Source: Podaxis mareebaensis (taxonomy: Eukaryota; Basidiomycota; Agaricomycetes; Agaricales; Agaricaceae). From it: a stretch of 38,953 bases of DNA. The DNA lies in assembly GCA_018524725.1 (NCBI GenBank), contig JAEUWP010000440.1, positions 1 to 38,953 on the forward strand. Reading direction: 5' to 3'. The translations under genes were made by a program, and so were the position numbers. This document shows, piece after piece, positions 1 to 11,375 of this stretch. Position 1 is the first letter of the stretch, and every line of letters begins with the position of its first letter. The notes below the pieces were generated by a model. The model was not told where the DNA came from. It was given only the letters and a program-made list of their open reading frames with translations, and did not search any database.

Positions 1-3000
1 CATTCCCTAAAAACAAAAACAAAAATATACCGCGGTAGCCAGCTCAGATTTACATGACCTGGTGAAGTTTGGAGCCTCAGCGATCACTTGCCATGGAGGA
101 ATTCGCTTGGGCGTCAAAAGTTTTCAAACTCCTGATCAATGATAGTAATGAACCCCGTCCACCTTGTCACAGCGACCACCTGCACACACTTACCCATACG
201 CATCCACATAAACTAGGGACATCGATCAAGGGACTCATTAACTCGAGGAAACATAAAGGACATCCGGACCGAAATGCGGCGGCAAATTCCCAACACCCTC
301 CAACCCTCCCATGAGCGCTTTATTGGAGCATAATGCGGGGTTCAGGTCTGTGGCAAAGAATTACAGGTTCGAGCAGAAGTGGAGAACGCGCTGCTCGCAG
401 GAGTGATTGTCGTCGGTAAGGAGGTGATGCGGATAATCGAGAATATGAGTTCTCTTTGAATGGCAGGTCTTTCCTGCCGGTGCGGGCTCCCGTTCATTGA
501 ATTGTAATGAAGAGGGTAGAACACCGGGCTCAGAGTAGTGCTAGCCTGGCGGGAATGAATGTGAGGAATCTACTGAGTACTGAGGATTGTATATTGCCAA
601 GACCAAGTGAATCAATCTAGAGTGATGTTGTCTAACCGACTTTGGAGGAATGTCAAGCACAAACCGTAGTCTCAAACTTTATATTTCCAATTGAACGCTC
701 GCTCCATGGAACCCTACACACAAGCTACAGACCCAAACCGCCTCCTCCATTCCAATTCCCCAGTAACTTTCCATCACACCTAGAACACAAAACCATAATT
801 CGTGGTAAAGATCCTGCATCCCTCCAACAATCGACATCAACGGCTCTAATCCCGCTTAACCTCACCCACCTCCGATCGCGGTGTGGCTGCACACTGCACC
901 CTGGCACTCAATCAGCCAGTCAGCCAATCATTAATCACTACTCACTTGTCACACCCCCGCTTAGCGTTAAACCCGTGGCACGCAATCAACTACCCCGTAT
1001 AAGTATACTTAGACACTGCTATAGTATGCAGATGCATTCCGAACTTTCGGTGGAAGCAGTGCTAATAGTATCTAAGCGAGAATTTCGTTCTGGGACATTC
1101 TAGATCGGACTGATATAGAGTAAAGGTACGCCTTCTGGTTTTTTGATGACTCCGGAACGGAACACTAAGTAAACGATGGGGCGTAGTATTTGCATTGAGT
1201 TATTGTTAATCTGGGCTTCTCTCCGAGGCTATAGAGGTGAAAATGTCGGGTAAGAGTAGCCTGAAGTCGAGATTTCTTGGTAAGAACAATTGAATAAATC
1301 ACGTCTTCGCTAGATTTCTTCTTCGTTCTTGTTCTTGATAATGTCGGGGTAAAGATCGATTCGTGAAGTATATTGATGACTAACGAGTGGCACAACTCAA
1401 TGTTCTGACAATTCTGCGGATCGAGGGCGCGCAGCGGGAGAAGTTTCTGTTTCTCTATTATTCATTGTAAGCACCAACGAAAGCGGGGAACGTGATCGAG
1501 GCGAGTGTATATACTTCTTACCAATCTCCCGCACACTCCCCACAACTACCACCGCCATCTGGGAGCCTGAGACTCCGGGGGTTCGAGGTTCAATGCGGGA
1601 TGCAGACAAAATACGCACCGCAATATCGAATGAATTAAACTCCCAGTGAAACATCTTATGATCAGTAGTGCCCTATCTCCGCTTGATTTATCCCTCTCTC
1701 CGTCTTTTGAAATTCAGCGATCGTCTCATGTCACGCTGTTTCTTTCCGTCGATCTAATGATTTACACAAGGCTTACTTGCTTTGTTAGACGTTGGCGGAA
1801 CCGACGGAACCAATGCACAATTAAGCAGGCACACAATACACATGGATTCTCATGCTTGCGGCAGTTGCGGATTACATATTAACATCGTCGGCTCCGTAGC
1901 TGGGAATTGGTTACGAGTCAACCATTGTAGTCTGGTATCGACGTGCGCACAAGAGGTACGGATTTAGCACAAGGCTTTACAAATATTGTTCTTGGGGATG
2001 AGTGGCGTTCAGGTAGTTCAGGTGATCCCCAAGAGAAATCGATCAATTCTCCTTCTAGTGATAGTGATAGTCTATCCACTCTTACTAGAATTTGACTCAT
2101 CCTCGAGGTTCTGCCCGACCAGGCTTACGGAGGTTAGAGGACAAAGGTAGTTCCGCCAGGTGGGTCGGTCGGGCACCCCCCGTCATGCATCAGTATTATG
2201 ACAGTTGTGTATCGTTTGTGCCAAACGTGTCCATAGCGGCATTCACACATCTTCGCATTCCATCAACCGCAAGTTCCGAGCAGTTGGAAATTCCATTCTA
2301 GTCTGGTGTTTTTGTTTTGTTTTGAGAATAGGGCGTTTGAAGGCCGTAAGGAGTAAGGGTCGGTCGGGGTAACTATGTATGTAAAGCAGGTAGGGTCTCA
2401 AAATGGAAGCCAGACATGCAGGATGGATTGATAGCGCCGTTGTGTTGTGCATGATTGGGGGAGTTTGAGGGTCGGACTCCGGTTGGGGAGGAGGGTGTGA
2501 TGACCCTGAAGGGGGTTTTGAACGCAGAGCAACAAAAGGCGTCGCTGCGTCCCCTTGTTGTCACCAAAATAGAAGAGATAACGGTACTGGCAGCGGCGGT
2601 CGTAGCACTAATCACTCAATCAGATTTATTTAGAATAAAGGTCAAGAAATCAGCTTCTCATTAATAGATTACATTACAGCTGTCGTTGAAAGTCAGACAG
2701 GAAGCAGAGGGACGGACTTGAGAAGTTAAGTCTTGTTGGCCTACCAACGACGCTCGTTGTATTCTTGCAACAATGAAGCGGCAGTACGGCAGCGAGGGGG
2801 AAATAAAAGGGACTGGCGGTGTCCGTTTAGGACCGTGCTTCCGCCGCGAGAAGTGATGGGTGACCGGAGATCTCTGGAGCTTGAGCTTTGTCTTTTGCAG
2901 TTTCTGGTGCTTCTGATATGTCGCCTAGCTTACAATGTATAGAGATGCGCCACGGGGCTGGGCAGGAAATCTGCGTACATCTGCTTCTCAAGGTGCTGCT

Positions 3001-3600
3001 TCTTTGTCATGTGCCTCCAGCTGACGAAGGGAAGGCAGGACTGTTAATGGTATATGGACTATTGTAGTAAGAAGAGTGGGACTGTAAGCGTAATGGGATG
3101 ATAGCAACGAGGCGGTATCCACTGGGGAGAGAAAGAGGCTTTAGAGGGGAGGGGGGCCGGTAGCATTGCCTAGTGGGGGCGGTGTGTAGTGATAAGATAG
3201 GTTATGTTATGGGGAGTTGAAGGGACGACACAGCCGTTGTATCGCCAGGAAGAATAAGACAATGGGGGGGAAGATGAGGGTGGTGAGCCGGGGAACAGCA
3301 GTGCAATTAATCTGGCCAAGGACTGGACAGGTGTCGATCAAACTCTGATGGGGGAATGAAGGACGTCATTTGCGCTCCCTCTCTCTGCCGACACCTGGTC
3401 CATGCGGTCCTGAGACAGTGTGACAGTGTGACACGCACGTGCCGAGATAGATCTTGGAGATCTGATCTGGGCTTATTCTCGACTCTGTTCCGCCGAGATA
3501 CTTAAGACGGCCTTCCTCCTGCCCTCCCTCTGTCCTCGTCGTCACAGGCGTCCAAGCACACACCCACCCACCACCTTCCACAACCAACCTCACCGCTCTC
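1..3600. other. gene-poor stretch, no supported gene
   Basis: I see no coding region with a recognisable product or a frame-consistent exon series. Short open frames occur on both strands, but they have random-looking composition and no family signature. From about 2300 to 3480 the plus strand is G-rich, which could be a long leader or promoter of the gene at 3601, but no TATA box is obvious. Confidence 0.5.
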
Positions 3601-4326
3601 ATGGCCGCACCCGCACACTACATCCGCACCATCCACACCTCCTTCACCGCCGCTCACCCCCACTCCTCCTCCGCCTGGGCAACCCATGCCTCCTCTTCTT
3701 CCATAGCCCGTGCGCATGCCCACTCCAACATTGTTATGAATCTCACAGGCGGCTATAACACTCCTCCAGCCTCCAAATATCCTCCCGGCCTCGGTGCAAC
3801 CACAGGTCGCAAGCGCTCTGCATCCATCCGCGTTGCTCCTCCAGCATACGCTCAGCGCATGCAGCCTCAGCGAGTCAAGTTTGACCCTTTCGCTGAAGAG
3901 CCCGAGTCCGCAGTACCGCTCTCTTCCTCCGTCCTCTACAACACCGGACATCACCCACCTGCATCTGCCCGTAGCCCAACCACTCGTCCAGCATCCATCC
4001 CATACACCATTCAGATCCCTCCCGCTGCTCCAGCGGATATCCAAAAGTGCAGGCAGCAGCAGCAACAATCCCGTCAGCAACAGCAGGTTCGCGTCAGGCA
4101 GCAAAGTCCGCCTGTGCAACGTGTTCCTACACCTGCCGTTGCCGCTGCCCCTAATCCCACTGCGAATGCCATCAAGGAACGAGAGGCTCGTTCAAGGATC
4201 GTTGCAGGGATTCTGCTGAATCGTGTTCATGCAGTTGGCAAGCCGATGCGTCGCCGAGCTTCCTCTGATCAGCCGAGGCCCTATGTTCCGAGCGGGCTCT
4301 CGACCTGTATCAGCATTGAAGCTTGA
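3601..4326 (+). CDS. hypothetical low-complexity Gln/Pro/Ser-rich protein, single exon
   Basis: A 241-codon uninterrupted frame opens at an ATG preceded by a pyrimidine-rich leader and ends with TGA. The protein is rich in Ala, Pro, Ser and His at the N-terminus. It has an FDPFAEEPE segment near residue 97, a polyglutamine stretch around residues 150-170, and a charged helical C-terminal segment (KEREARSRIVAGILLNR) followed by basic MRRRASSDQPRP. A second in-frame ATG at 3736 begins MNLTGGYNTPP and could be the true start, because the first 45 residues are Ser/Ala/His low-complexity sequence. There is no signal peptide or membrane helix. I do not recognise a family; the composition suggests a disordered regulatory or scaffold protein, which is inference. 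Coding bias and the open frame make it likely real. Confidence 0.6.
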   Translation: MAAPAHYIRTIHTSFTAAHPHSSSAWATHASSSSIARAHAHSNIVMNLTGGYNTPPASKYPPGLGATTGRKRSASIRVAPPAYAQRMQPQRVKFDPFAEEPESAVPLSSSVLYNTGHHPPASARSPTTRPASIPYTIQIPPAAPADIQKCRQQQQQSRQQQQVRVRQQSPPVQRVPTPAVAAAPNPTANAIKEREARSRIVAGILLNRVHAVGKPMRRRASSDQPRPYVPSGLSTCISIEA

Positions 4327-7207
4327 CAGGCTTGATCCAATTAGCTTTCAGGCTCTTGGGTGCTGCGAGCAATTGTTGAATCGCTTATCTTTGTGGAGGA
4401 AAAGCTCGCTTTTGTTCGTGTTTCGGCCGGCCATGAATACATCCTCATGTCCTCACCCTTTCTGCCCCCCCTTCTCCCTGTTCCGTCTCACTCAATCCCT
4501 ACTCGCCACTCCAGGCCTTACCAAAAACTCCTGACTCAAACGACGCCAACGACGCCTGTCTTAATGTTAATTTTATTCGATGCATCTTCGCTTTCTCCCC
4601 CTTCCCCCTCTTGTCACCCTCACACCATCCGCTCTCCCCAAACGCCCCTCATACCGCTCGTCATTGATACTCTCGCTCTTGTCTCGGTTTCTCGGTCTCT
4701 CGTCTCCTGCAATTGTACACAAGCAACAAGAACCATCGACAACCAACACTCAACACGCAACATACCACTCGAAATGCAATATCAATTATTTCTTCCTCCC
4801 ACGTAAAATACGCTGCCCCGCTTTGCACTCATCTTTCCCTTTCTTCTTGGTAGTTGGATACGCATAGAGTCGTTTCTAGTACTCAATATTTCCTCCTATT
4901 CTGTGGGTTTTAACGTTATGGATTCTTTCTCTCGCTCTGTAGATCAAAACTTGTCCTCTTTTTCGTAATTAGTTGCTTATCGTGTGTGTACTTTTACAAC
5001 ATGAAAAGATGTGAATTGTACAGCATCGCCCTTGCATGCAATGAGCCCCCATTTGTGACCTCCGTGCGACGTAAGGACATCAATATGACTTCATCTTTAT
5101 GTACAATCCTAGCTGCGCTTGCACTCAAGGTGTCATTTGCGCCTGACTTGTGATGCGAAATGTGTTGTTGGATTAACACACGAGATTCCGGGAACTTTTG
5201 ATCTAGGGACTCTAGTGACTCACGGCGTTGACGAGAACTCAGAACTCCACCACATGTGCATATGAGTGGACTAATGGTGAATGTCTAAAGAAAGCGCAGA
5301 TCTGAGCAGAGATCGGAGGGGAGAAAAGGGGAGCGCTGAGCAACTGAGGTGTAATCTTCTTGTCCCTTGATGGCTTTAGAAGGTTCTTTTGGGTGCTTCC
5401 CCCGTTGCCACCGTCGTTCAAGGCTTAAGCGAGCCTACAGTAGTCGATGCCTATGCCGTGCCGAATAGGACCAGATATTGGGTAGGGTCCGCTTGCGGCG
5501 TGAGGTTTGATGAGCGCGAGGCTAGAGTTCGGAGGGGAGAGAATTCCCTTTCTTGAATCGCTTCGGATATGTTAATCGCCCATGATCTCCGCGGGGTGGG
5601 ATATCTCACCCCTCCCTCTCTCCCACCACCAATACAGCGGAGTCATCCTTCCTATTCCTTTTTTCGCTTATGTCTTGTGGTTTTGTTCCGCATTCGGATT
5701 TGGGTATGTGTTATTTTCAGGAGTTGGCGGACAATGTCAATGGGGTGGTTGGCGATGAGGTATATCGTATCATAGGTTCGGAGCTGACATCATCACTGGG
5801 GTAGAAAAAAAAATACTACCCAGTGATTTTGTTTCGTCTAATGATCCTATTCCCCCCTAGGCTACTTCTCAAATTCTTATCGAGGTTACTCAGGGACAGA
5901 GCACGGAGAGCACGATTATCATTACATGAACATGAGTGAATGACAGTGAGAGAAAACTCGGAGCGCGAATGTAGCATGGAGGCCCGAGGGGCACTCTACG
6001 CATACGCAACGTCATAATTTTCAATCAAAACGATCCACCACTCCCGTTCGAATTTTCTGGACTTTCGGAACGCAAGTGCGAGTTCGGAGTCTCATTGACA
6101 AGTTGACAGAGAGGTATTGAGCTCGATTCGGAGCACGGAGCGGAGCGGAGGGGGAAAGTACGGAAAGTACGTGTTATGTGGATTTCGGAGTGGGATGGTT
6201 TTTGTGAGCAGCGGATCTAGGAGGATCTAGGACGCATGGAGTCTCCTGGACCGCTGGGCCGCTGGCTGGCCCCATCCGGAAGGAGATAGCTCTTGCCTTA
6301 TTTGGGTTGGGGGAGTCGGAAACACAGACGGAGGAGGGGGCGTGAGCGATATGCGATATGTCTGTCCCTTCCCCTCCCGTTGTTCTCCTTCGTTGTTGCA
6401 TGCTTCAACCTTGGTCGTGTGGATGATCTCCGCCTATGTCGGTCATATTGTTCAAATTTTCATTGCCACTCAAGGGATACATTATTGGCACCGGATATAT
6501 CAATAATCGGGCTGCTGCGAATAGTGTGACGAGTGACCAAGGGGCGCATGGATCCATGGTCGTCGGCGTCGGTCTGTCGGGTTGTGATAGTCGGTGTCGG
6601 GACTAGATTCAACTTCATCCGAGGGCTCTTACGAGCTCACTGATCACCATACGGTTGGATGATGCCGCCGCGTCGCTCAAGTGTGGTGTATATTTGAACT
6701 GGACATCATCTCACACGCGTAGTTCTTCCTTGAATCGGACTAGACTGGCACCGTGATTCACTGATACCTTCAAGTCTCGAAGCTAAGGACAGATCAACAG
6801 GTGACGCAACAGACTATCAAACCATCTTTCCAGTCAAAGGCAGGGTGTTCTGACTCTTAGAACATCTCACGCTCGCATGCTGTAGGACTGTAGCCCGGGA
6901 TCGCAAACAACGCACTGCATCAGTTGACGTCAAGTATACAGTACAATCAGCTGGCTCAGTTCTTTCAGGTTTCCTTACTTTCTCTCATTCAATTCCCGAA
7001 TCTGTCACTCCCCTCTCTGGCCGTCACTGACACGTAGACAGCATGAGGGTTCGAACGTGCAGGAAGTCTCCGGTGGAACATTGAGACTGGAGGTACATGA
7101 GGATGGCTATCCGCTGACCCTGTTCACGTCGAATAGCAGTCCTGGGATTAGTCCTCGTACTAATTAGTTGCCTTCGTAACGTCTGGTGCCTGCATATACT
7201 CAACAGT
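4327..7207. other. long intergenic stretch, probable 3' UTR then no gene
   Basis: 4440-4870 is strikingly C/T-rich on the plus strand and may be the 3' UTR of the preceding gene. The rest, to 7207, shows no frame-consistent coding. Around 6120-6170 there are short purine repeats (cggag units and two gtacggaaagtac-type copies). No RNA gene was recognised. Confidence 0.45.
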
Positions 7208-7610
7208 ATGCCATTGAAACTTCGTTCATTTATCAAGGATCCCGCTCATTATAGGCGGCTTTGGTTTCGGGGTGCTGATATTCAATGCTACCCTGAAGGC
7301 TGGACGTTTATGACCACCGACCCTGGACGACGGGGGGAACTGATGGAATCAGGTTTCTTTGATACCGATTTCAAGTTTCGTTTCACCATATCTCAATGGG
7401 CTTCTGACCTTCAGTTTCAACCCATTGCTATTTAGTACGTATTCATAGTCTTCTGTCCAATAGTCGGATAGAAGCACACTAATAGTACCTGTCACGAGCC
7501 ATCTCGATCATTTTTTGAACAGCCATGGCTCTGGGATCAAAATACAACTTGTACGATGCGAGCTTCTCGACACCTGCTATGTACCATTGATCAGAAATTT
7601 GCACGCGTGA
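7208..7610 (+). CDS. small two-exon hypothetical protein
   Basis: Exon 1 runs 7208-7434 and opens MPLKLRSFIKDPAHYRR. It ends in phase 2 at a good donor (gtacgt). An 88 nt intron (7435-7522) ends ...gaacag, and exon 2 (7523-7610) continues in frame for 29 codons to TGA, giving 104 residues. The protein is rich in aromatic and Arg residues (RRLWFRGADIQCYPEGW; FFDTDFKFRF) with no signal peptide or membrane span. I do not recognise it. The exon junction preserves the frame, but an extra upstream or downstream exon is possible: a coding-looking stretch follows at about 7872-8100. It may also be a remnant of a larger gene. Confidence 0.35.
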
Positions 7611-10200
7611 ACAGAATAGAATCCTATGCGGTGATGGTGAGTAACCTGGTAGCCTAGTACGCTTCCGTCAGCCAGAAGGCTGTTCGGTGGTTCTGTGCAC
7701 ATGGGTAAGTAGCGTGATGACGGGTCACGCGTATCTACCTTATCAAGAAGCCATTGAACGGAAACGGTGGTGATATGTCAAGTTGTGAAGTATCTTCACC
7801 TGTCAGTTTGTAGACAACACGCCAGTGAATGTTAAGTTGTTCAACGTGTTGTAAGTGTCTCATCTCATCCCGAAGGTTCGGCTGCTTCGGCACTTGGAAC
7901 GACATTGTCCCATCGGTGTGCCCCAGGTTCGAAGATCAAGCGTATTATGGCCGTACTCCCCGCCACGACATGTACAGCCTGCTAGAGACATCAGCTCTCA
8001 TGACTGTTGCCAGAGCGATGGCGGTGCACCTCCCCATTTGCCAATTTCCCTGCCATCAGTGTATGAAATGGCGCAGGAAATACCTTGGAGCAAGTGTCGG
8101 CCGAGACACCGGGGTGATTTATTTGACTTTATGGCGTAGTGCTACGTAGTCGTGCGGGGAATCGTCGCTTGTGCAGACCTTTTCTCCAGTATCACCGTGG
8201 TCATCAATAGCCCTCCTCCAAAAAGAAAAAAAACACAAGCCCCTGCATTCGGGCCCTCCTTCTTCCATCTTCCGTTGACGCAATCCCAAGATTCGTCATA
8301 ACCCCCGCGCTTCGAATCTCCAAGCTTCCGCTCGACGTCGGTAACACCATGGGCCACGCATGCGGCGTCATAAGTACCCAATCAACACCATCAATGACAG
8401 TCGGGGACCCTTCGCTTAACTAGCCTATGTGTTAGCCGAGGGATGACTACGGGACGAAGTCGGTCACAGGTAGATTTTTTCTGTTGATACTTTCCAGTTT
8501 ACCCTTCCCTCGCAGGCTTCTGTACTTCGTTCAGGGTCCGTGTACGTATGACGCGTGCTACGGGTATGTGTACGCGTCTTTCGTTCCGCGTGCGGTGTTC
8601 CGAGGTTTAGGGTCGAAGAGAGAAAGGAGAGCTCGAGCCCAGTCCCGACTCCAAGTCCGGACTCTTGCATAAGGTCTACGGACTAGGACCGGGTGGCTGA
8701 TATATGTACACAACTTACCTACAGGATCAAAATTCGAGAGGAGCCAGGAGGCGACGGACTCGGATGCAAGCTCGGTCTTCCCAGCATTCTTCCGATGCTT
8801 GTTCCGAGACTCGAGTCTCGGGGAATGTTCCAAAAGTCAGCCTTTCAGGCCTGGGCTATCCCTAGTGTTTGAGTCTAGATGTTCGATGGCAGCTACTAGG
8901 CAGTTCTTTTTCTTTGATACTTCCAAACTTCTTCCGGCAGACCATACAGAATGATCTTCGTCGGAACGGACAACATGATTTCTGAGTGGAGGTGGAGTGT
9001 CCCGCCATCACTTGTATTCGTGACGTCGTTGTCGAAAGTTGACGTTGACACGGCCGTGGTGATTATTATCGGCCCTTGATGAGAGAGACAGAGCAGCAGG
9101 CGTGCTAAAATTAGCGTGTCCCTTTTGACGTCGTTTTGAAAGTTCAGGAACGTTGGTGGCGAAGGGTTGGTTCTGATGAAGTTTTGGATGTGAGTTTTGT
9201 CGGTGTCATCGGCGATGATATGATGAGGGTGGTGGTCAAATTAAGGGGCCTGCTTGTGGAGGCGTGCAAGGAGGGAAGGTCATCCCTACTATTTGGAACG
9301 TTCGATTCGGCCAGAAACAGTTTAGGTGTCAGTCAAGTTCACTTTGTACGCGTAATGCAACTGCATCAACAACACAACTCGTCTGACATCATGGCGTCCC
9401 GGATCCTGAAGGAAGTCACTCTGCGCTGCGTCCGACAACTGGCATGTAAATGAATTAATGACGTCTAGGTGTAGGGCTCCCGTGCGTTTCAAGGCCTTTT
9501 TTCAAAGTAGAAGACCTAGTTGGTTTGCACGCGCCAAGAAATGTGGAGGCATACACTCTGGTTCAAGTGCGGGAAAAGGGGAAGAGCTACTAAGATAAAT
9601 TTCCGTGCGAAATTTTTAAAGATTTGTGGTATGTCCTATTGTTTGAATCTTCTCTGTCCGTGAGACCTAATACACTGTGCGACCATGTTATAGCGATAGG
9701 CGGAAGAGGTCACAATCTGAGTGCTTACAACTTCCACCACTGGCACCCATATATCTCTGGAGGTCCTTAATGGAGTGACAGATGCTATAGCAATCGATAG
9801 TTTCCTTCTGAAACATAACAGAGCGCCGCCGCGGTGACCAGGTGCCAGCTCACGCGACGGTCTATCGCAGCTATGGGCTGACGGTCATATCGATGAACAA
9901 GTCCAACCGGACACGTGTATCACGCAATCTGCAGTAACACAAGACACACTTACTTTAGTATAAGTACCCCGTAGACTTCATCAACCGGACTTCTCCACAC
10001 ACCACCTCAGAATCGCATATATACGTAGATCCCACCCTGCCGAGGGGCGTAGTTATCTAGTACACGCCCACCGCGTCTTAGCAGTTGGTTTGCTTGTAGC
10101 GGTATAGAAATGCAGAATACAACAACAACAACAACGTGTATCACGCAGAAGTTACCAAAGTGCGGAGCCAAGACAACACCGGCGCTTGGTTTACGATGGG
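7611..10200. other. intergenic, one coding-like stretch at 7872-8100
   Basis: A plus-strand frame at about 7872-8100 reads like protein (FGTWNDIVPSVCPRFED, then HDMYSLLETSALMTVARAM) but has no clear start or partner exon, so I do not call a gene. A perfect 7 bp stem (aaatttc/gaaattt) sits at 9597-9615. The remaining sequence to 10200 has no supported gene. Confidence 0.35.
10119..10135 (+). repeat. (AAC)n microsatellite
   Basis: About five tandem aac trinucleotides lie upstream of the first IFI27-like gene. They sit immediately before the second copy of a 14 bp direct repeat. Confidence 0.8.
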
Positions 10201-10208
10201 TATATAAA
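10201..10208 (+). promoter_or_regulatory. TATA box of the first IFI6/IFI27-like gene
   Basis: The sequence tatataaa lies 54 nt upstream of the ATG at 10262, a normal spacing for a fungal core promoter. It supports 10262 as the translation start. Confidence 0.65.
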
Positions 10209-10261
10209 CAAACCTCCTGTCACGTAACCTAAATCAACACATCTTGTCCTCCATTTTCAAC

Positions 10262-10739
10262 ATGCCTCTCAGTACGCTCTCATTCATACCTCTCCTACGG
10301 ATATTGCTGACTAAAGCCATGTAATATTTAACAGTAGCATACGGTATGTGGTCTATCAACCTCGCTTACCCGGTGGCTTTCCTAATAACGTATATCCATG
10401 CAGCTGGAACTGCGCTCGCAATAACAGGAGCCATCATGGTTCTTCCTGTGGTTGCGCCTGCAGCCTTAGCAGCAGTAGGATTCACCGCAAATGGTGTCGC
10501 TGCAGGTTCGTCTTTCTTCGAAACCTTATTCAAATGGAACTTTGAATGTATGCTGTGAACGTTGCTGTGTAGGGTCAATCGCCGCCGCCGCTCAGCCGTT
10601 TTTCTACGGTGGAGCGACAGCGGGAGTGTTCTCCATGCTTCAGGCTGCGGGTGCGACGGCAGCAGCACCTGCAGTGGGACAGGTTGTGGCTGGGGTTGGA
10701 ATTGCCGGAGCGGGCGCTGCTGCTGCCATCCTAGGCTGA
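10262..10739 (+). CDS. IFI6/IFI27 (ISG12)-like small membrane protein
   Basis: The model is 95 residues in four exons: 10262-10271, 10335-10343 (only 9 nt), 10404-10505 and 10573-10739. The product is almost entirely Ala/Gly/Val hydrophobic, with the interferon-induced 6-16/IFI27 family pattern: a first helix (ITGAIMVLPVVAPAALAAVGF), a GVAAGS turn, and a second Gly/Ala-rich segment (FYGGATAGVFSMLQAAG) ending in poly-Ala. In animals this family sits in mitochondrial or ER membranes and affects apoptosis and antiviral responses; its fungal role is not established. Exon 2 is divisible by three, so skipping it keeps the frame. The GVAAG^S junction has an intron in the same place and phase in the next gene, showing they are paralogs. 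The 5' end is less certain than exons 3-4. Confidence 0.8.
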
Positions 10740-10908
10740 GCACTAGACGCTTATGTTCGTGTTCACTGGACGGCAAGAGGGAACGATGTATTTTTGAGTT
10801 TTGCATTATTATTGAGTGGATGAAGAAATCCTCCGTACATATATCTTGCTTTCTTGTTTCTGATAGCTATGACTGCCGACTGGCGGGTATGGGTTACGAG
10901 CTGATGGG

Positions 10909-11172
10909 TTGAGGATATATGCGGCACCAAGGCGTGGACCTCCTGGAGAGAATGACCTGAGAAACGGGCTTGTGGCGATCATAGATCATGTCAATTGGTC
11001 CAAGGTTAGATTGAGTTTGGCCTTGAGATATCTAGGACGTGTGCTGTACACGTTGTACAGGCCCCCAAGTTTTCTAGAAGCATTGTATCATAAGAGGTTG
11101 TACGTCTGGTGGTTCAACGGAGCTAGATGCTCAAATGCCAACCGTGAGATCCTGAGACACAGCATAAGTCAG
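10909..11172 (+). other. coding-like stretch, possible 5' exon(s) of the second IFI27-like gene
   Basis: This frame is open for 88 codons and reads like a helical, Arg/Leu-rich protein (VNWSKVRLSLALRYLG; SFLEALYHKRLYVWWFNG). It lacks a good in-frame ATG and closes at a TAG at 11194. A donor at 11100 (gtacgt, phase 2) could splice to an acceptor at 11209 or 11224 and enter the frame of the next exon, but the acceptors are weak. It could be a 5' exon, a separate small gene or a decayed segment. Confidence 0.3.
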
Positions 11173-11375
11173 GTCCGGACAGGTCTCAGCGCTTAGCCAG
11201 GTGATCGAGTGTCTCAATATCAAGATACGTAACATCTCTCCACCCCGGAACGTGGATAAAGCTATTCAAGCTTATTAAGGCACTTCGGGAAGAAGCAGCC
11301 CTTGAGGCAAACAGGAGGTTGACGAGATATAAGTATGCAAGACCCAGGGGCAAACTTTGCGGAGCTTCTTTAACC

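Noticed and set aside
1560..1600. Possible tRNA B-box (ggttcgaggttcaat)
   Set aside because: No matching A-box or foldable cloverleaf around it on either strand.
3502..4119. 205-codon minus-strand open frame overlapping the 3601 gene
   Set aside because: It is a Gly/Cys/Trp-rich mirror of the plus-strand Pro/Ser-rich gene and has no family features.
10366..10806. 146-codon minus-strand frame across the IFI27-like gene
   Set aside because: It is the antisense of an Ala/Gly-rich coding sequence; the plus-strand exons give a coherent family match.
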